Of a stretch of 33,714 nt of DNA, positions 25,802 to 33,714 are shown piece by piece. A program made the position numbers and the translations under genes. The DNA comes from Candidatus Delongbacteria bacterium (GTDB lineage Bacteria > Delongbacteria > UBA4055). The notes beneath the pieces were generated by a model, which had not been told where the DNA came from, searched no databases, and saw only the letters and a program-made list of their open reading frames with translations. Location of the stretch: the NCBI GenBank assembly GCA_016938535.1, contig JAFGUL010000183.1, positions 1-33,714 of the forward strand, read 5' to 3'. Every line of letters starts with the position of its first letter. Positions within the stretch are counted from its first letter, which is position 1.

Positions 25802-27652
25802 ATGACGGGAAAGAAATTACATAAAGAACTCGGACTTCTTGATATATTCTGTATATCATCCGGAGCGATGATAAGTTCAGGGCTCTTTATTCTGCCCGGA
25901 CTGGCGTATGTTCAGGCAGGACCCGGAATGATATTATCATACATGATCGCCGGAATGCTTGCACTGACAGGGCTGATGAGCCAGGCCGAACTTGTTTCCG
26001 CAATGCCCAAGGCGGGAGGTGACTATTTTTTTATCACAAGGAGCATGGGTCCCGCAGTAGGAACCATCAACGGGCTAATAGTGTGGTTTTCAATATCATT
26101 AAAAAGTGCTTTCGCCCTGATCGGAATGGCGGCATTCACACAATTAATTATCAATATAGATGTCCATATTATTGCTCTTATTCTGTGCTTATTCTTCCTT
26201 TTCATTAATATTGCAGGTGTAAAAGAAGCGAGCAGATTTCAGGTTTTCATTGTGATATCTCTGATCGCTCTTATACTTTTCTTTGTTTTTTCGGGACTCA
26301 ACTCTGTAAATGTCAACAATTTCTCACCTTTCGCGTCACAAGGGATCCTGAGCATTTTCTCAACAGCCGGACTGGTTTTTGTTTCCTACGGAGGGCTTTT
26401 AAAGGTTGCGAGCGTGGCAGAAGAGGCAAGAAATCCTACAAGAACAGTTCCTCTGGGCATGATACTCTCACTGGTTATTGTCGGGATTCTGTACGCTCTG
26501 GTGATCTTTGTAACTACCGGCATTTTGGGCGACAGTCTAGGAACCAGTGTAGAGAACGCCACTCTTACCCCGATAACTGATGCAGCAAGGATCAGTATGG
26601 GAAATTTTGGATTCTATGCTCTTTCTGTAGCCGCGATCCTTGCTTTTGTTTCAACTGCAAACGCCGGAATAATGTCGGCCTCGAGATATCTTCTGGCATT
26701 AAGCAGAGATAAGCTGATTCCGTCTTTCTTCTCAAAAATGTCCAAAAGATCTTATGTTCCGATATATTCAATATTGTTCACAAGCGCATTCATGGTCTTA
26801 TCGTTATTTTTAAAACTTGATGTTCTGATCAAAGCTGCCTCTACCGTAATGATAATTACTTATATTTTTTCATCTCTCGCAGTAGTGGTTTTAAGAGAGA
26901 GCAAAGTTCAGAACTATCAGCCTAAATTTAAAAGTCCTCTCTATCCCTGGATCCAGATCATAAGCATCACCGGATTTTCATTTCTTGTTTTTGAGATGGG
27001 GATCGAAGCAATTCTTACTGCTCTCGCGCTGGCGTTTATCGGATTTGCGGCTTACTGGTTCTACGGCAAAAAGAATTCAGAGAAAGAATATGCTATACTG
27101 AGCCTGATAGAAAGAATAACGAACAGGGAATTTGTAACTTTCAATCTCGAAAACGAACTCAAAGATATTATAAGAGAAAGAGACGAAATTATTAAGGACC
27201 GCTTTGATCATATTATTGAAGAATGCTCGATTGCAGATATTGATGAAAGATTGTCATGCAAGGATCTGTTCAGTATAATCGCTTCTCATATATCACCAAA
27301 ACTTAACATTGATAGAGAGAATGTTGAGAAACTCCTTATTCAGAGAGAAAATGACAACAGCACTGCACTGACAGATTTTATAGCCATACCTCATATTATT
27401 ATTGAAGGCACAGAAAAATTCGATATATTTTTGTACAGAGGTAAAAACGGTTTCGTTTTCACTGACAACAGAGACAATATAAAAGCTGTTTTTGTTTTAC
27501 TCGGCACCAAAGATCAGAGAAATTTTCATTTGAGAGCAATTTCCGCTATCGCCCAGATAGTTCAGGATCCCGATTTTAAGGAAAGATGGGAAAATGCTAA
27601 AACCATAGAGCACTTAAGAGATATCGTGCTTCTCGGCAAAAGGATCAGATAA
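25802..27652 (+). CDS. APC-family amino acid permease fused to a PTS EIIA (type 2/PtsN-like) domain
   Basis: A 616-residue fusion. Residues about 8-422 form an APC superfamily transporter with about 12 helices: the early SSGAMISSGLFILPG is the substrate-binding helix break, followed by QAELVSAMPKAGGDYFF and KVASVAEEARNPTR. A charged linker (about 425-485) leads to a cytoplasmic EIIA-like domain (about 487-616) with TDFIAIPHI, where His531 matches the phosphorylated His of PtsN/fructose EIIA, and FHLRAISAIAQIVQD. Known EIIA(Ntr) proteins regulate transport by phosphorylation. Inferred: uptake of an amino acid or amine gated by a PTS phosphorelay. The substrate is unknown. AGGAGG lies before the ATG. 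It is flanked by terminators on both sides, so it is monocistronic. Confidence 0.88.
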   Translation: MTGKKLHKELGLLDIFCISSGAMISSGLFILPGLAYVQAGPGMILSYMIAGMLALTGLMSQAELVSAMPKAGGDYFFITRSMGPAVGTINGLIVWFSISLKSAFALIGMAAFTQLIINIDVHIIALILCLFFLFINIAGVKEASRFQVFIVISLIALILFFVFSGLNSVNVNNFSPFASQGILSIFSTAGLVFVSYGGLLKVASVAEEARNPTRTVPLGMILSLVIVGILYALVIFVTTGILGDSLGTSVENATLTPITDAARISMGNFGFYALSVAAILAFVSTANAGIMSASRYLLALSRDKLIPSFFSKMSKRSYVPIYSILFTSAFMVLSLFLKLDVLIKAASTVMIITYIFSSLAVVVLRESKVQNYQPKFKSPLYPWIQIISITGFSFLVFEMGIEAILTALALAFIGFAAYWFYGKKNSEKEYAILSLIERITNREFVTFNLENELKDIIRERDEIIKDRFDHIIEECSIADIDERLSCKDLFSIIASHISPKLNIDRENVEKLLIQRENDNSTALTDFIAIPHIIIEGTEKFDIFLYRGKNGFVFTDNRDNIKAVFVLLGTKDQRNFHLRAISAIAQIVQDPDFKERWENAKTIEHLRDIVLLGKRIR

Positions 27653-27684
27653 AAAAAGGCTGCTCGATCGGGCAGCCTTTTTTA
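27651..27684. terminator. Bidirectional intrinsic terminator between the permease and GLUG genes
   Basis: GGCTGC (27658-27663) pairs with GCAGCC (27672-27677) around an 8-nt loop, flanked by an A run on the left and a T run on the right. It can end the plus-strand permease transcript and the convergent minus-strand GLUG transcript. Confidence 0.88.
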
Positions 27685-27698
27685 TTATACCGTAGTTA

Positions 27699-30641
27699 TT
27701 ACCTTAACCTGTCCTCTCTGACCATAATAATTTTATTTTCATTTATCTTCGTGTTATTAATCGCAGAAACATAATAGAACATCTTAGTTCCCGTGAAAGG
27801 TCCCGTCCATTCCGTTCCGTTGAAAGTACCGGTTTCGTCAAGAGTAAATGTTCCGTAAGGATCTTCTGAAGAGTAAACGAGATAACCCGTAGCGTCTGTA
27901 ACTGCATTCCATGTAATTATCACATCCGTGCCGCTGACTGTCAGAGCAAGATTTGCCGGAGCTTCAACCGGAAGCCTGTATTCCCAGTTTAGGTACGGAT
28001 ATCCGTCATTGAGACTGCTGTGAATGTTCCAGTAATCGTTTGTTCCGTTGGCAGATTCACCGAAAAAATCCCAACCCGCAGAAGTAAATGTGCTCAATGT
28101 GCTCATTTCAGCGTCAGTCAGTCCTGTTGCGGTACCCGCAGAACTGCTTTGAGCAGAAGTTTCTGTATTCCAGAAGACATTTCCGGTCGTACCTGTGTTA
28201 TAACCCAAAAATCCTTTATCTGTCGGATCTGTAGTATTTTCATAATAAACCCCTGAAGTGGAATACGAGTTATTGATCTGCGACCAGTTTGCTCCCGCAA
28301 AACCACCAAAGAAAGTCGCTGTTTGTCCAGTTGCTCTGGTGACAGAACCTTTTGCATAGCAATTGGAAATAACAGATGTTGTAGAGTTCCTGCCGACAAA
28401 AGAACCTACCTCATTATTGCCTTTAACATTACCTTCCGCAAAACAATTATCCACAGTTGAATTATATGCCAGGCCAATAAGATTACCCACATAATTTGCG
28501 CCTGTGATATTTCCGCCTTTTACACCCATATCGTATATGACTGCGCCGTTGGTCCTTCCAAAAAGTGCACAGTAACTTGAAGCCGGTCTGTTCACATAAA
28601 GATCTGTTACTATATGACCGCCACCGTTATATACTCCGGCGAAATTATATATGCCGCTCCAACCTGCACCACTATCCCATGTGGAAGTAGGCGAAGCGTC
28701 AATGTCTGCTGTCTGAAGAAAATTATAGCTAAGGAAACTCCTCACTTCATTAAGTTGGGTCAGGTTCGACACGAGGAACGGTTCATCAGAAGTTCCGATA
28801 CCGCCGGCAAAAGGAGAAGGATTGTGTGAGATTCTCTGCCATGAAAGGAATGGAAATCCGTTGTTTTCAACTGCATTAATTCCCCATATATCTTCAGTTC
28901 CGTTTACAGATTCACCCTGAAAATCCCATGTTGCAGTTGTGAAATTTGATAGCGTCCTCATTCCGTCAGAAGTTAAACCGGAAGCTCCTGTTGCAGTTGA
29001 CTGTCCGGAAACTTCAGTATTCCAGAAGTTATTTGAGAATGTACCTGTACTTGAACCGACAAAGCCTTTATTAATGGGGTCTGTTGACCCTGTATAGCTT
29101 ACGCTCCCTGTAGAATAGGAGTTCGATATATCCCCACCGAAGTTTCTGCCGCAGAAAGCTCCGTTGTCTGTAGTGTTCGTTCCTGCGCTTCTTGTGACAT
29201 CCACATTTGCATAGCAGTTACTGATGGATGATCCCGTGAAAATATATCCAGCGAACCCACCGGATCTGTATCCGTCAGTCGTGTCAAGCAAACCGTTGGA
29301 ATAACAATATCTTACTATACCTTCATTTCTACCTACAAGAGTACCTGCATACTGCCTACCGGTCACATCTGCGTTTTCTATTCCGATGTTTTCAATGATT
29401 CCTGCAGGAGTTGTTGATCCAAATAGACCCACAAGATCCTGTGCAGGTCTGTTTATGTAAAGATTTGATACTGTATATCCCTGACCGTTATATTTTCCTG
29501 CAAATGAAGTGATCGGGATCCAGCCTGCTCCGCTGTTCCAAGTTGAAGTGGCAGAAGCGTCAATATCTGCTACCTGTATAAAACATGCGCTCAAGTAATT
29601 CCTTACAGCATTGAGCTGATCCAGAGTTGCGATCTGGTAGGGATTAGCCTCCGTTCCGGCCCCGTCAGCAAAAGCATTAGCCACATCATTTATCGTGTAC
29701 TGCGTAGCTGAGTTAATTGTATATGTAGCTGTTCTTGGTGATCCCGTTGTATTGAATACTGCTCCATCAACTTCAACCCAACCTAAAGTTTTGGGTGCTT
29801 CTCCAACTGGAGTATAACCGTCGTAAACATCTTCAATATTTCTTTCAGATCCCGTTTCAGCGTTTCTCACTGCCGTTTTAGCGGTGCTTTTCTTCTTCAT
29901 TATTCCAGGTTCGGTTTCTTCACTTCCCGAGACTTTGGATTGATCATATTTCCAGACTTTAAGATTCGAAAGAACATTTCCGTTATCCTCACCTGACAGC
30001 CAGCTTGTTGTAACCTGCCTAGTTCCGGTGAAAGCGTTCGATGTCTGAACATCCCACTTCCTCCAGATACCTTCAGAACCGTATAGAACTACCTCGCTTC
30101 CGTCCCCTGTATAACGGTAAATGGTTACAGTTCCAAGGTTGCCAGTACCAGTACCCATTGAATAACCGATACCCCCGAAAGTGCTCGAACCTGTACCGAC
30201 TAATCTGGAAGCTTTTGTAGTTCCAACAATGTAACCGGAAGTCGATTCTCCGGTGACAGAGGCAGTTGAAGCCAGCTCAAATGTATTTGTTCCGGTAACT
30301 ACATTTCCGCTTACAAATGAAATAGTGCCTGTCAAAGCAAAATTTGCCGTACTGTTATTGAGCCTTACACTGCCGGAAGGTTTGTTGATCTCAATATTCG
30401 GGAAAGTATAAATATTCGTGATCGTATCATTAGAAGACCCGACAAAACTCACTTTTGATGTTGACAAAAAATCTATAGTTGCAAGCTTAGATTCCGAACC
30501 TTCTTTAACGAGATTGTTGGTAATATTTCCGTAAACTCCCAAAGTAGCATTACCGATATACACCCTGCTCCCGGAAGTAAAAGTGATACCTGCATGCATG
30601 AAACTGAATGTAACAAGCATAGCCAGCAGTATCTTTTTCAT
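27699..30641 (-). CDS. Secreted GLUG-repeat protein with internal duplication and C-terminal fibronectin III-like domain
   Basis: A 980-residue secreted protein starting at ATG 30641 (AAGGAGG 6 nt upstream); the frame is open to 30674. Order: signal peptide (1-17); a Gly/Ser/Thr-rich beta region (about 20-310); two large homologous GLUG units (about 328-602 and 615-886), each starting with a NPYQI/EPFLV...LNxVRxxLS segment, then ADIDAS.TSTW.SGAGW, several GxxFxG-type turns and ending FWNTE...WDF.GES.NGT...W; then an FN3-like domain (about 892-965) with APANLALTVSGTDVIITWN. No T9SS tail is visible, unlike three other secreted proteins here. Likely a surface adhesin-type protein; the ligand is unknown. 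GLUG is named from a conserved short motif and its function is not settled. Confidence 0.8.
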   Translation of the reverse strand: MKKILLAMLVTFSFMHAGITFTSGSRVYIGNATLGVYGNITNNLVKEGSESKLATIDFLSTSKVSFVGSSNDTITNIYTFPNIEINKPSGSVRLNNSTANFALTGTISFVSGNVVTGTNTFELASTASVTGESTSGYIVGTTKASRLVGTGSSTFGGIGYSMGTGTGNLGTVTIYRYTGDGSEVVLYGSEGIWRKWDVQTSNAFTGTRQVTTSWLSGEDNGNVLSNLKVWKYDQSKVSGSEETEPGIMKKKSTAKTAVRNAETGSERNIEDVYDGYTPVGEAPKTLGWVEVDGAVFNTTGSPRTATYTINSATQYTINDVANAFADGAGTEANPYQIATLDQLNAVRNYLSACFIQVADIDASATSTWNSGAGWIPITSFAGKYNGQGYTVSNLYINRPAQDLVGLFGSTTPAGIIENIGIENADVTGRQYAGTLVGRNEGIVRYCYSNGLLDTTDGYRSGGFAGYIFTGSSISNCYANVDVTRSAGTNTTDNGAFCGRNFGGDISNSYSTGSVSYTGSTDPINKGFVGSSTGTFSNNFWNTEVSGQSTATGASGLTSDGMRTLSNFTTATWDFQGESVNGTEDIWGINAVENNGFPFLSWQRISHNPSPFAGGIGTSDEPFLVSNLTQLNEVRSFLSYNFLQTADIDASPTSTWDSGAGWSGIYNFAGVYNGGGHIVTDLYVNRPASSYCALFGRTNGAVIYDMGVKGGNITGANYVGNLIGLAYNSTVDNCFAEGNVKGNNEVGSFVGRNSTTSVISNCYAKGSVTRATGQTATFFGGFAGANWSQINNSYSTSGVYYENTTDPTDKGFLGYNTGTTGNVFWNTETSAQSSSAGTATGLTDAEMSTLSTFTSAGWDFFGESANGTNDYWNIHSSLNDGYPYLNWEYRLPVEAPANLALTVSGTDVIITWNAVTDATGYLVYSSEDPYGTFTLDETGTFNGTEWTGPFTGTKMFYYVSAINNTKINENKIIMVREDRLR
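27984..29660 (-). repeat. Two tandem long GLUG units inside the surface protein gene
   Basis: At protein level, 28836-29660 and 27984-28799 encode homologous units of about 275 residues that match along most of their length (for example ADIDAS.TSTW.SGAGW near both starts, and WDF.GES.NGT near both ends). The DNA has diverged, so this is an old internal duplication. Confidence 0.8.
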
Positions 30642-30692
30642 AAAAACCCTCCTTATATTTTGAAAATCTGTCATAACAAATTCCTTTTTCGT

Positions 30693-30720
30693 AATTTACA
30701 CAAAAAATAACTCATTTCAA
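30693..30720 (-). promoter_or_regulatory. Possible promoter of the GLUG gene
   Basis: On the minus strand TTGAAA (30715-30720) and TAAATT (30693-30698) are separated by 16 nt, about 50 nt before the ATG. The boxes are moderate matches. Confidence 0.4.
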
Positions 30721-30730
30721 AATCATTTTC

Positions 30731-30746
30731 TGTGACGGACTTCACA
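30731..30746. promoter_or_regulatory. CRP/FNR-family-like operator
   Basis: The sequence is exactly TGTGA-N6-TCACA, the E. coli CRP half-site arrangement. It lies just upstream of the putative GLUG promoter and 9 nt after the end of the 30756 gene. Its centre would be near -52, not the usual -41.5 or -61.5. It could alternatively be a short hairpin in the mRNA of the upstream gene, but no T run follows it. Confidence 0.4.
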
Positions 30747-30755
30747 ATAATCAAT

Positions 30756-32312
30756 TTATTTCAAAAGTTTTTCAAGCGCTTCTTCAAGTTTTGTGATCCT
30801 TGCATTTTGATCTTCAATTTTTTCAGAGAGCTTCTTATTGCTTTCTATCAGATCAACAACATCCTGATCATCATAACCTTTTTCCTCCTTGCTCAGAACG
30901 CAAAGTAAACCTCTGGAATCAACCTTAAGATCTTTTTTGTCATAAGATGATGTCATTGCATATGCTTCCGGAGCAAAAACTCCTCCGTCCTTTTCAACTT
31001 TAAAAGCATTTGACCTGCTTGTGGAACTTGTACCGTTACCGACTACAAATAATGCATCTCCGCTAACCCATGAAGTTGAAGTTCCGCCGATAGTGTTATA
31101 CTGCCCGCATACAAATGATGCATAAGGTTGTGCCGTTGTGTACCGCCCTATTGCTGTTGAATAATAACCGGTAGCTTCTGTGCGGTATCCCGAAGCTGTT
31201 GAATAAGAACCGTTAGCAATTGAATAATAGCCTGATGCTGTAGAATAACTTCCTATTGCATCTGTGTAATAGCCAATGGCGGTAGAACCATAACCTGATG
31301 CTTCAGCACCTCTGCCTGATAATGTTGCCGTATATGTATTACTGGCTCTTGCACCGGAACCTAACGCAACAGAATTTGAACCTGTCGCCCAGGCTCCGAT
31401 ACCGACTGCAGTCGCTCCGTACTGATTGGCAACTGCCAAACCTCCAAGTGCACATGCATATTCAGCAGATGCTGATGCCACTACGCCAACAGCTGTTGAA
31501 TTAGAGCCTGAAGCAACACTTAATACACCCCCTGCAAAAGAAGACGAACCCGATGCTTCTGTATTAACTCCTATTGCGAATGAACTGGTTCCTGAGGCAG
31601 TAGCTTCAGACCCGATTGCACCAGAATTATCTCCGGAAGCTTCGGCCAGATATCCGGATGCAAAAGATGATTCCCCTGTGGCGTTCGCCTGTTTCCCAAG
31701 CGCTGTTGAAAAATTCCCGACCGCCTGACTCTTGTAACCCGATGCAAATGATCCCCTACCTACAGTTAAAGGATCAGTTATGTACACATATCCGACCCTG
31801 AAAGCATTTCTATCTTTGTACCATAACATGGTTGAGTCGTTAACAGTCTCAAAAACAGATTCGTTTGAAATCCTCATCAGATTTCCTGAACCTTTAGATG
31901 AAATCTGGTCATTGATTGCAAAATCCCTATTTAGAGCAGGATTTACATTCGCAGTGATACCAGTCTTACTGATGCTGAATATCTCATCAGAATTATCCGA
32001 CGGATTGTAAAAAGTAGCTCCTTCATCTGTAGCTACTTCGAAAACTTTACTTTGGGATTTTGTATCTTTTGAAGACGCTGTTGTAACACTGAAAGATCTC
32101 GACAATCCTTTAGTCGCATCCTGCTGGATATATGCTCTGATCCCGTCAGTGCTGATTACCATCAGCGTATCTCCCTGATTAAGTATCCTGAGACCGTCAG
32201 TTGATACATTGAGCACCGTATTGTTCGAAGCATCCTTTACTTCAAAAAGCGTTTCACCGCATAAATATGCAGTAAAAATGACCATGCAGACCATAAGAGT
32301 ATTTCTCATCAA
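30756..32312 (-). CDS. YadA-like head-repeat surface protein, long copy
   Basis: A 518-residue protein. Order: signal peptide (about 1-19); an N-terminal domain (20-180) starting ETLFEVKDASNN, almost identical to the neighbouring gene; about 16 YadA/Hep_Hag-type head repeats of 14 residues (186-408) of the SxASGxxSxAxG kind, which fold as a left-handed beta-roll; a neck (about 411-450) with FVVGNGTSS.SRSNAF; and a C-terminal coiled coil (about 488-517) with heptads. Trimeric adhesins have such heads, but no membrane-anchor barrel and no T9SS tail is present, so this may be a fibre or spike protein rather than an autotransporter. GGAGG precedes the ATG. It begins 9 nt after the short copy, so the two are probably cotranscribed. 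Confidence 0.82.
   Translation of the reverse strand: MMRNTLMVCMVIFTAYLCGETLFEVKDASNNTVLNVSTDGLRILNQGDTLMVISTDGIRAYIQQDATKGLSRSFSVTTASSKDTKSQSKVFEVATDEGATFYNPSDNSDEIFSISKTGITANVNPALNRDFAINDQISSKGSGNLMRISNESVFETVNDSTMLWYKDRNAFRVGYVYITDPLTVGRGSFASGYKSQAVGNFSTALGKQANATGESSFASGYLAEASGDNSGAIGSEATASGTSSFAIGVNTEASGSSSFAGGVLSVASGSNSTAVGVVASASAEYACALGGLAVANQYGATAVGIGAWATGSNSVALGSGARASNTYTATLSGRGAEASGYGSTAIGYYTDAIGSYSTASGYYSIANGSYSTASGYRTEATGYYSTAIGRYTTAQPYASFVCGQYNTIGGTSTSWVSGDALFVVGNGTSSTSRSNAFKVEKDGGVFAPEAYAMTSSYDKKDLKVDSRGLLCVLSKEEKGYDDQDVVDLIESNKKLSEKIEDQNARITKLEEALEKLLK
31089..31757 (-). repeat. Array of about 16 head repeats with 42-bp (14-residue) period
   Basis: Coding tandem array for residues 186-408 of the long copy. 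Units alternate SYSTASGY/SSFASG-type and AxG-type strands. The region nearest the neck (31130-31280) is the most uniform, which suggests recent unit duplication there. Confidence 0.8.
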
Positions 32313-32321
32313 GTCCTCCCT

Positions 32322-33434
32322 CTATTTATTTAAAATCATTTTAATATCATTTAACTCATCTCTCAAAATCTGATTTTCTGTTTTGAGTTGATCTATTTCT
32401 TTTTTCAATTCTTCATATTCAGAATGATTGCTTTCTTTGGAATTTACATACAATTTGCCGTCCTGATCAACAAGAACTACTTTAGGAGAAACAGCCCCGT
32501 AATTCTCATAAAGCTCCGGTATTATGACAGTGCCGTCCTTAAGTATCTCAAAAGCATTCGATCTATTAATTTCACTTGAGCCGTTACCGATAACAAATAC
32601 TGGCTCAGTGTCTATCCATTGAGTCTGGGATCCTGAAACAATATTAAATCGCCCAAATACAACTGAACCTGACGCCTGAGCGGTAGTGCTATAACCTGCT
32701 GCCACTGTATTGTAGCCTGTTGCTCTGGTTAGTGATCCTAGTGAGATTGATCCTATAGCCCCTGAGTATGTACTTATTCCCATCGCGGCTGCACCATATC
32801 CGGACGCTTCTGACAGTAAACCTGAGGCAAAAGAAAACTTTCCTGAAGCTGTAGTTCTGTAACCGGATCCGAATGATGCCTGACCAACTTCCGAATCGCC
32901 GGTTATGTTTATATGCCCGACCCTGAATGCATTTTTCTTTTTATACCATAGTATAGTTGAGTCATTTATCGCTTCTACAGCTGAACGGTTGGAAATTCTG
33001 AGCAAATTATTTCCCGCTTTCTGCTGAGTAAGGTCGTTTATGAGAAAATCCCTGCTTAGTTGAGGGTTAACGCTGGCAACAATTCCCTGTTTATTTACAC
33101 TGAATATCTCATCTGCATTGTTATCAGGATTATAGAAAGTAGCTCCCTCATCAGTTGCGATCTCGAATACTTTATTTTGGGATTTTGTGTTTTTTGATGA
33201 AGCGGTAGTAACACTGAACGACCTTGAAAGTCCCTTTGTTGAATCCTGTTGAATATAAGCTCTTATTCCGTCTGAACTAATTACCATCAGGGTATCTCCC
33301 TGATTCAAAATTCTTAGGCCGTCGGATGACACATTGAGAACAATATTATCAGAAGCATCTTTGACTTCGAAAAGCGTTTCTGAGACCAGGAAAGAAAATA
33401 CTACCATAACTAGAAATATTAACTTCTTGCTCAT
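32322..33434 (-). CDS. YadA-like head-repeat surface protein, short copy
   Basis: A 370-residue paralogue of the next gene. Signal peptide (about 1-18); N-terminal domain (19-178) starting ETLFEVKDASDN; a short head of about 5-6 14-residue repeats (184-265); a neck with FVIGNGSSEINRSNAF (about 280-295) and DGTVIIPELYE; a short linker and a C-terminal coiled coil (about 336-369). The N-terminal 130 residues and the neck match the long copy closely, while the head differs mainly in repeat number. AGGAG lies 6 nt before the ATG. It is 9 nt downstream of the S74-domain gene. Confidence 0.82.
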   Translation of the reverse strand: MSKKLIFLVMVVFSFLVSETLFEVKDASDNIVLNVSSDGLRILNQGDTLMVISSDGIRAYIQQDSTKGLSRSFSVTTASSKNTKSQNKVFEIATDEGATFYNPDNNADEIFSVNKQGIVASVNPQLSRDFLINDLTQQKAGNNLLRISNRSAVEAINDSTILWYKKKNAFRVGHINITGDSEVGQASFGSGYRTTASGKFSFASGLLSEASGYGAAAMGISTYSGAIGSISLGSLTRATGYNTVAAGYSTTAQASGSVVFGRFNIVSGSQTQWIDTEPVFVIGNGSSEINRSNAFEILKDGTVIIPELYENYGAVSPKVVLVDQDGKLYVNSKESNHSEYEELKKEIDQLKTENQILRDELNDIKMILNK

Positions 33435-33443
33435 TGAGTTCTC

Positions 33444-33714
33444 CTACTTTCTTAAAGTCTCAATTATTTTTTTCATTTCACTCATTTCTTTCTTCATTGA
33501 CTCCATTTCTTCCTGCTGTTCCTGTAACGCTTTAATCAGTATAGGCGTTAATTCTGCATAGTTGATCCCAAGTGTCTGATCTTCATCATCCCCGACATTG
33601 ACCACTTCAGGTAACACTTCTATCAGCTCCTGCGCAATCAGTCCGACTTTTCTTCCTCTCTCAGGCTTATCTTTCCACAAATAAGTTACCGGTCTCATTT
33701 TCATTATCGTATTT
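33444..33714 (-). CDS. S74 intramolecular chaperone domain, C-terminal part (partial, 5' end outside window)
   Basis: The minus-strand frame is open at the window edge and encodes about 89 residues before the stop. It has the Peptidase_S74/endosialidase chaperone pattern: MKMRPVTYLWKD, then RKVGLIAQELIEVLPEVV, then INYAELTPILIKALQEQQEE, and a terminal coiled coil. Such domains trimerise beta-fibre proteins and may cleave themselves off; the Ser-Lys part would lie outside the window. The ATG at 33704 is internal, since the residues before it (NTI) also fit the domain. The upstream part is probably another head-repeat or tail-fibre-like protein, the first gene of this surface cluster. Confidence 0.8.
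   Translation of the reverse strand, partial: NTIMKMRPVTYLWKDKPERGRKVGLIAQELIEVLPEVVNVGDDEDQTLGINYAELTPILIKALQEQQEEMESMKKEMSEMKKIIETLRK

Noticed and set aside
31426..31728. Plus-strand open frame of 100 codons rich in Ala, Pro and Glu
   Set aside because: It is antisense to the head-repeat array, and its low complexity mirrors the repeat codons; no ribosome site was seen.
31089..31757. Regular 42-bp repeats taken as a possible CRISPR array
   Set aside because: The repeats have no unique spacers, are in frame, and encode YadA-type head repeats between a signal-peptide domain and a neck.

Overview
The window is a low-GC bacterial chromosome segment, densely packed, with short intergenic gaps and both strands used. 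Three secreted proteins end in a type IX secretion (T9SS) type-A sorting tail (a P-N-P-F-N-P motif followed by about 70 residues). There is also a lipoprotein with the Fibrobacter succinogenes major paralogous domain, a GLUG-repeat protein, YadA-like head-repeat proteins and an S74 chaperone tail. Together these suggest the FCB superphylum (for example Delongbacteria, Cloacimonadota or relatives). The exact phylum cannot be fixed from the sequence. No tRNA, rRNA, IS element or CRISPR array was seen.

Layout. 1-1065 (-): purE, with the start of a polyprenol-phosphate-type glycosyltransferase overlapping its end. 1238-4331 (+): two tandem paralogous genes, each interrupted by one in-frame UGA at the homologous position. 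4334-5650 (-): an M20 metallopeptidase. 5753-6922 (+): an MFS transporter. 6932-10294 (-): a large C25 (gingipain-like) cysteine protease. 10458-12801 (+): acpP, fabF, rnc. 12798-14834 (-): two envelope proteins. 14947-18042 (-): thrS-infC-rpmI-rplT. 18140-22834 (-): a DUF4412-like protein, ileS (type 2), a dksA-family gene and lspA. 23106-27652 (+): an M16 protease and an amino-acid permease fused to a PTS EIIA domain. 27699-33714 (-): a surface-protein cluster (GLUG protein, two YadA-like head proteins, an S74 chaperone tail).

The main discovery candidate is the pair at 1238-4331. Each gene reads through one UGA (1448-1450 and 3003-3005) inside a thioredoxin-like domain, at the place where TlpA/ResA-type proteins carry the CxxC motif. 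Each UGA is followed by a perfect hairpin whose 3-nt, G-starting loop begins after exactly 20 intervening bases. The two stems differ by two compensatory base-pair swaps. This is what bacterial SECIS elements look like. I therefore read both genes as selenoproteins: signal peptide, Sec-containing thioredoxin fold, cadherin-like and beta-sandwich modules, and a T9SS sorting tail. That would be a secreted or surface selenocysteine redox pair. UGA is an ordinary stop elsewhere in the window (purE, the C25 protease, lspA), so this is not genome-wide recoding.

The other genes are mostly housekeeping (purine, fatty acid, translation, lipoprotein maturation) mixed with envelope and surface proteins. 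LspA would mature the lipoprotein at 12798-13526. The C25 protease and the two selenoproteins share a C-terminal beta-sandwich plus sorting tail, so they are probably exported by the same T9SS, which is encoded elsewhere.
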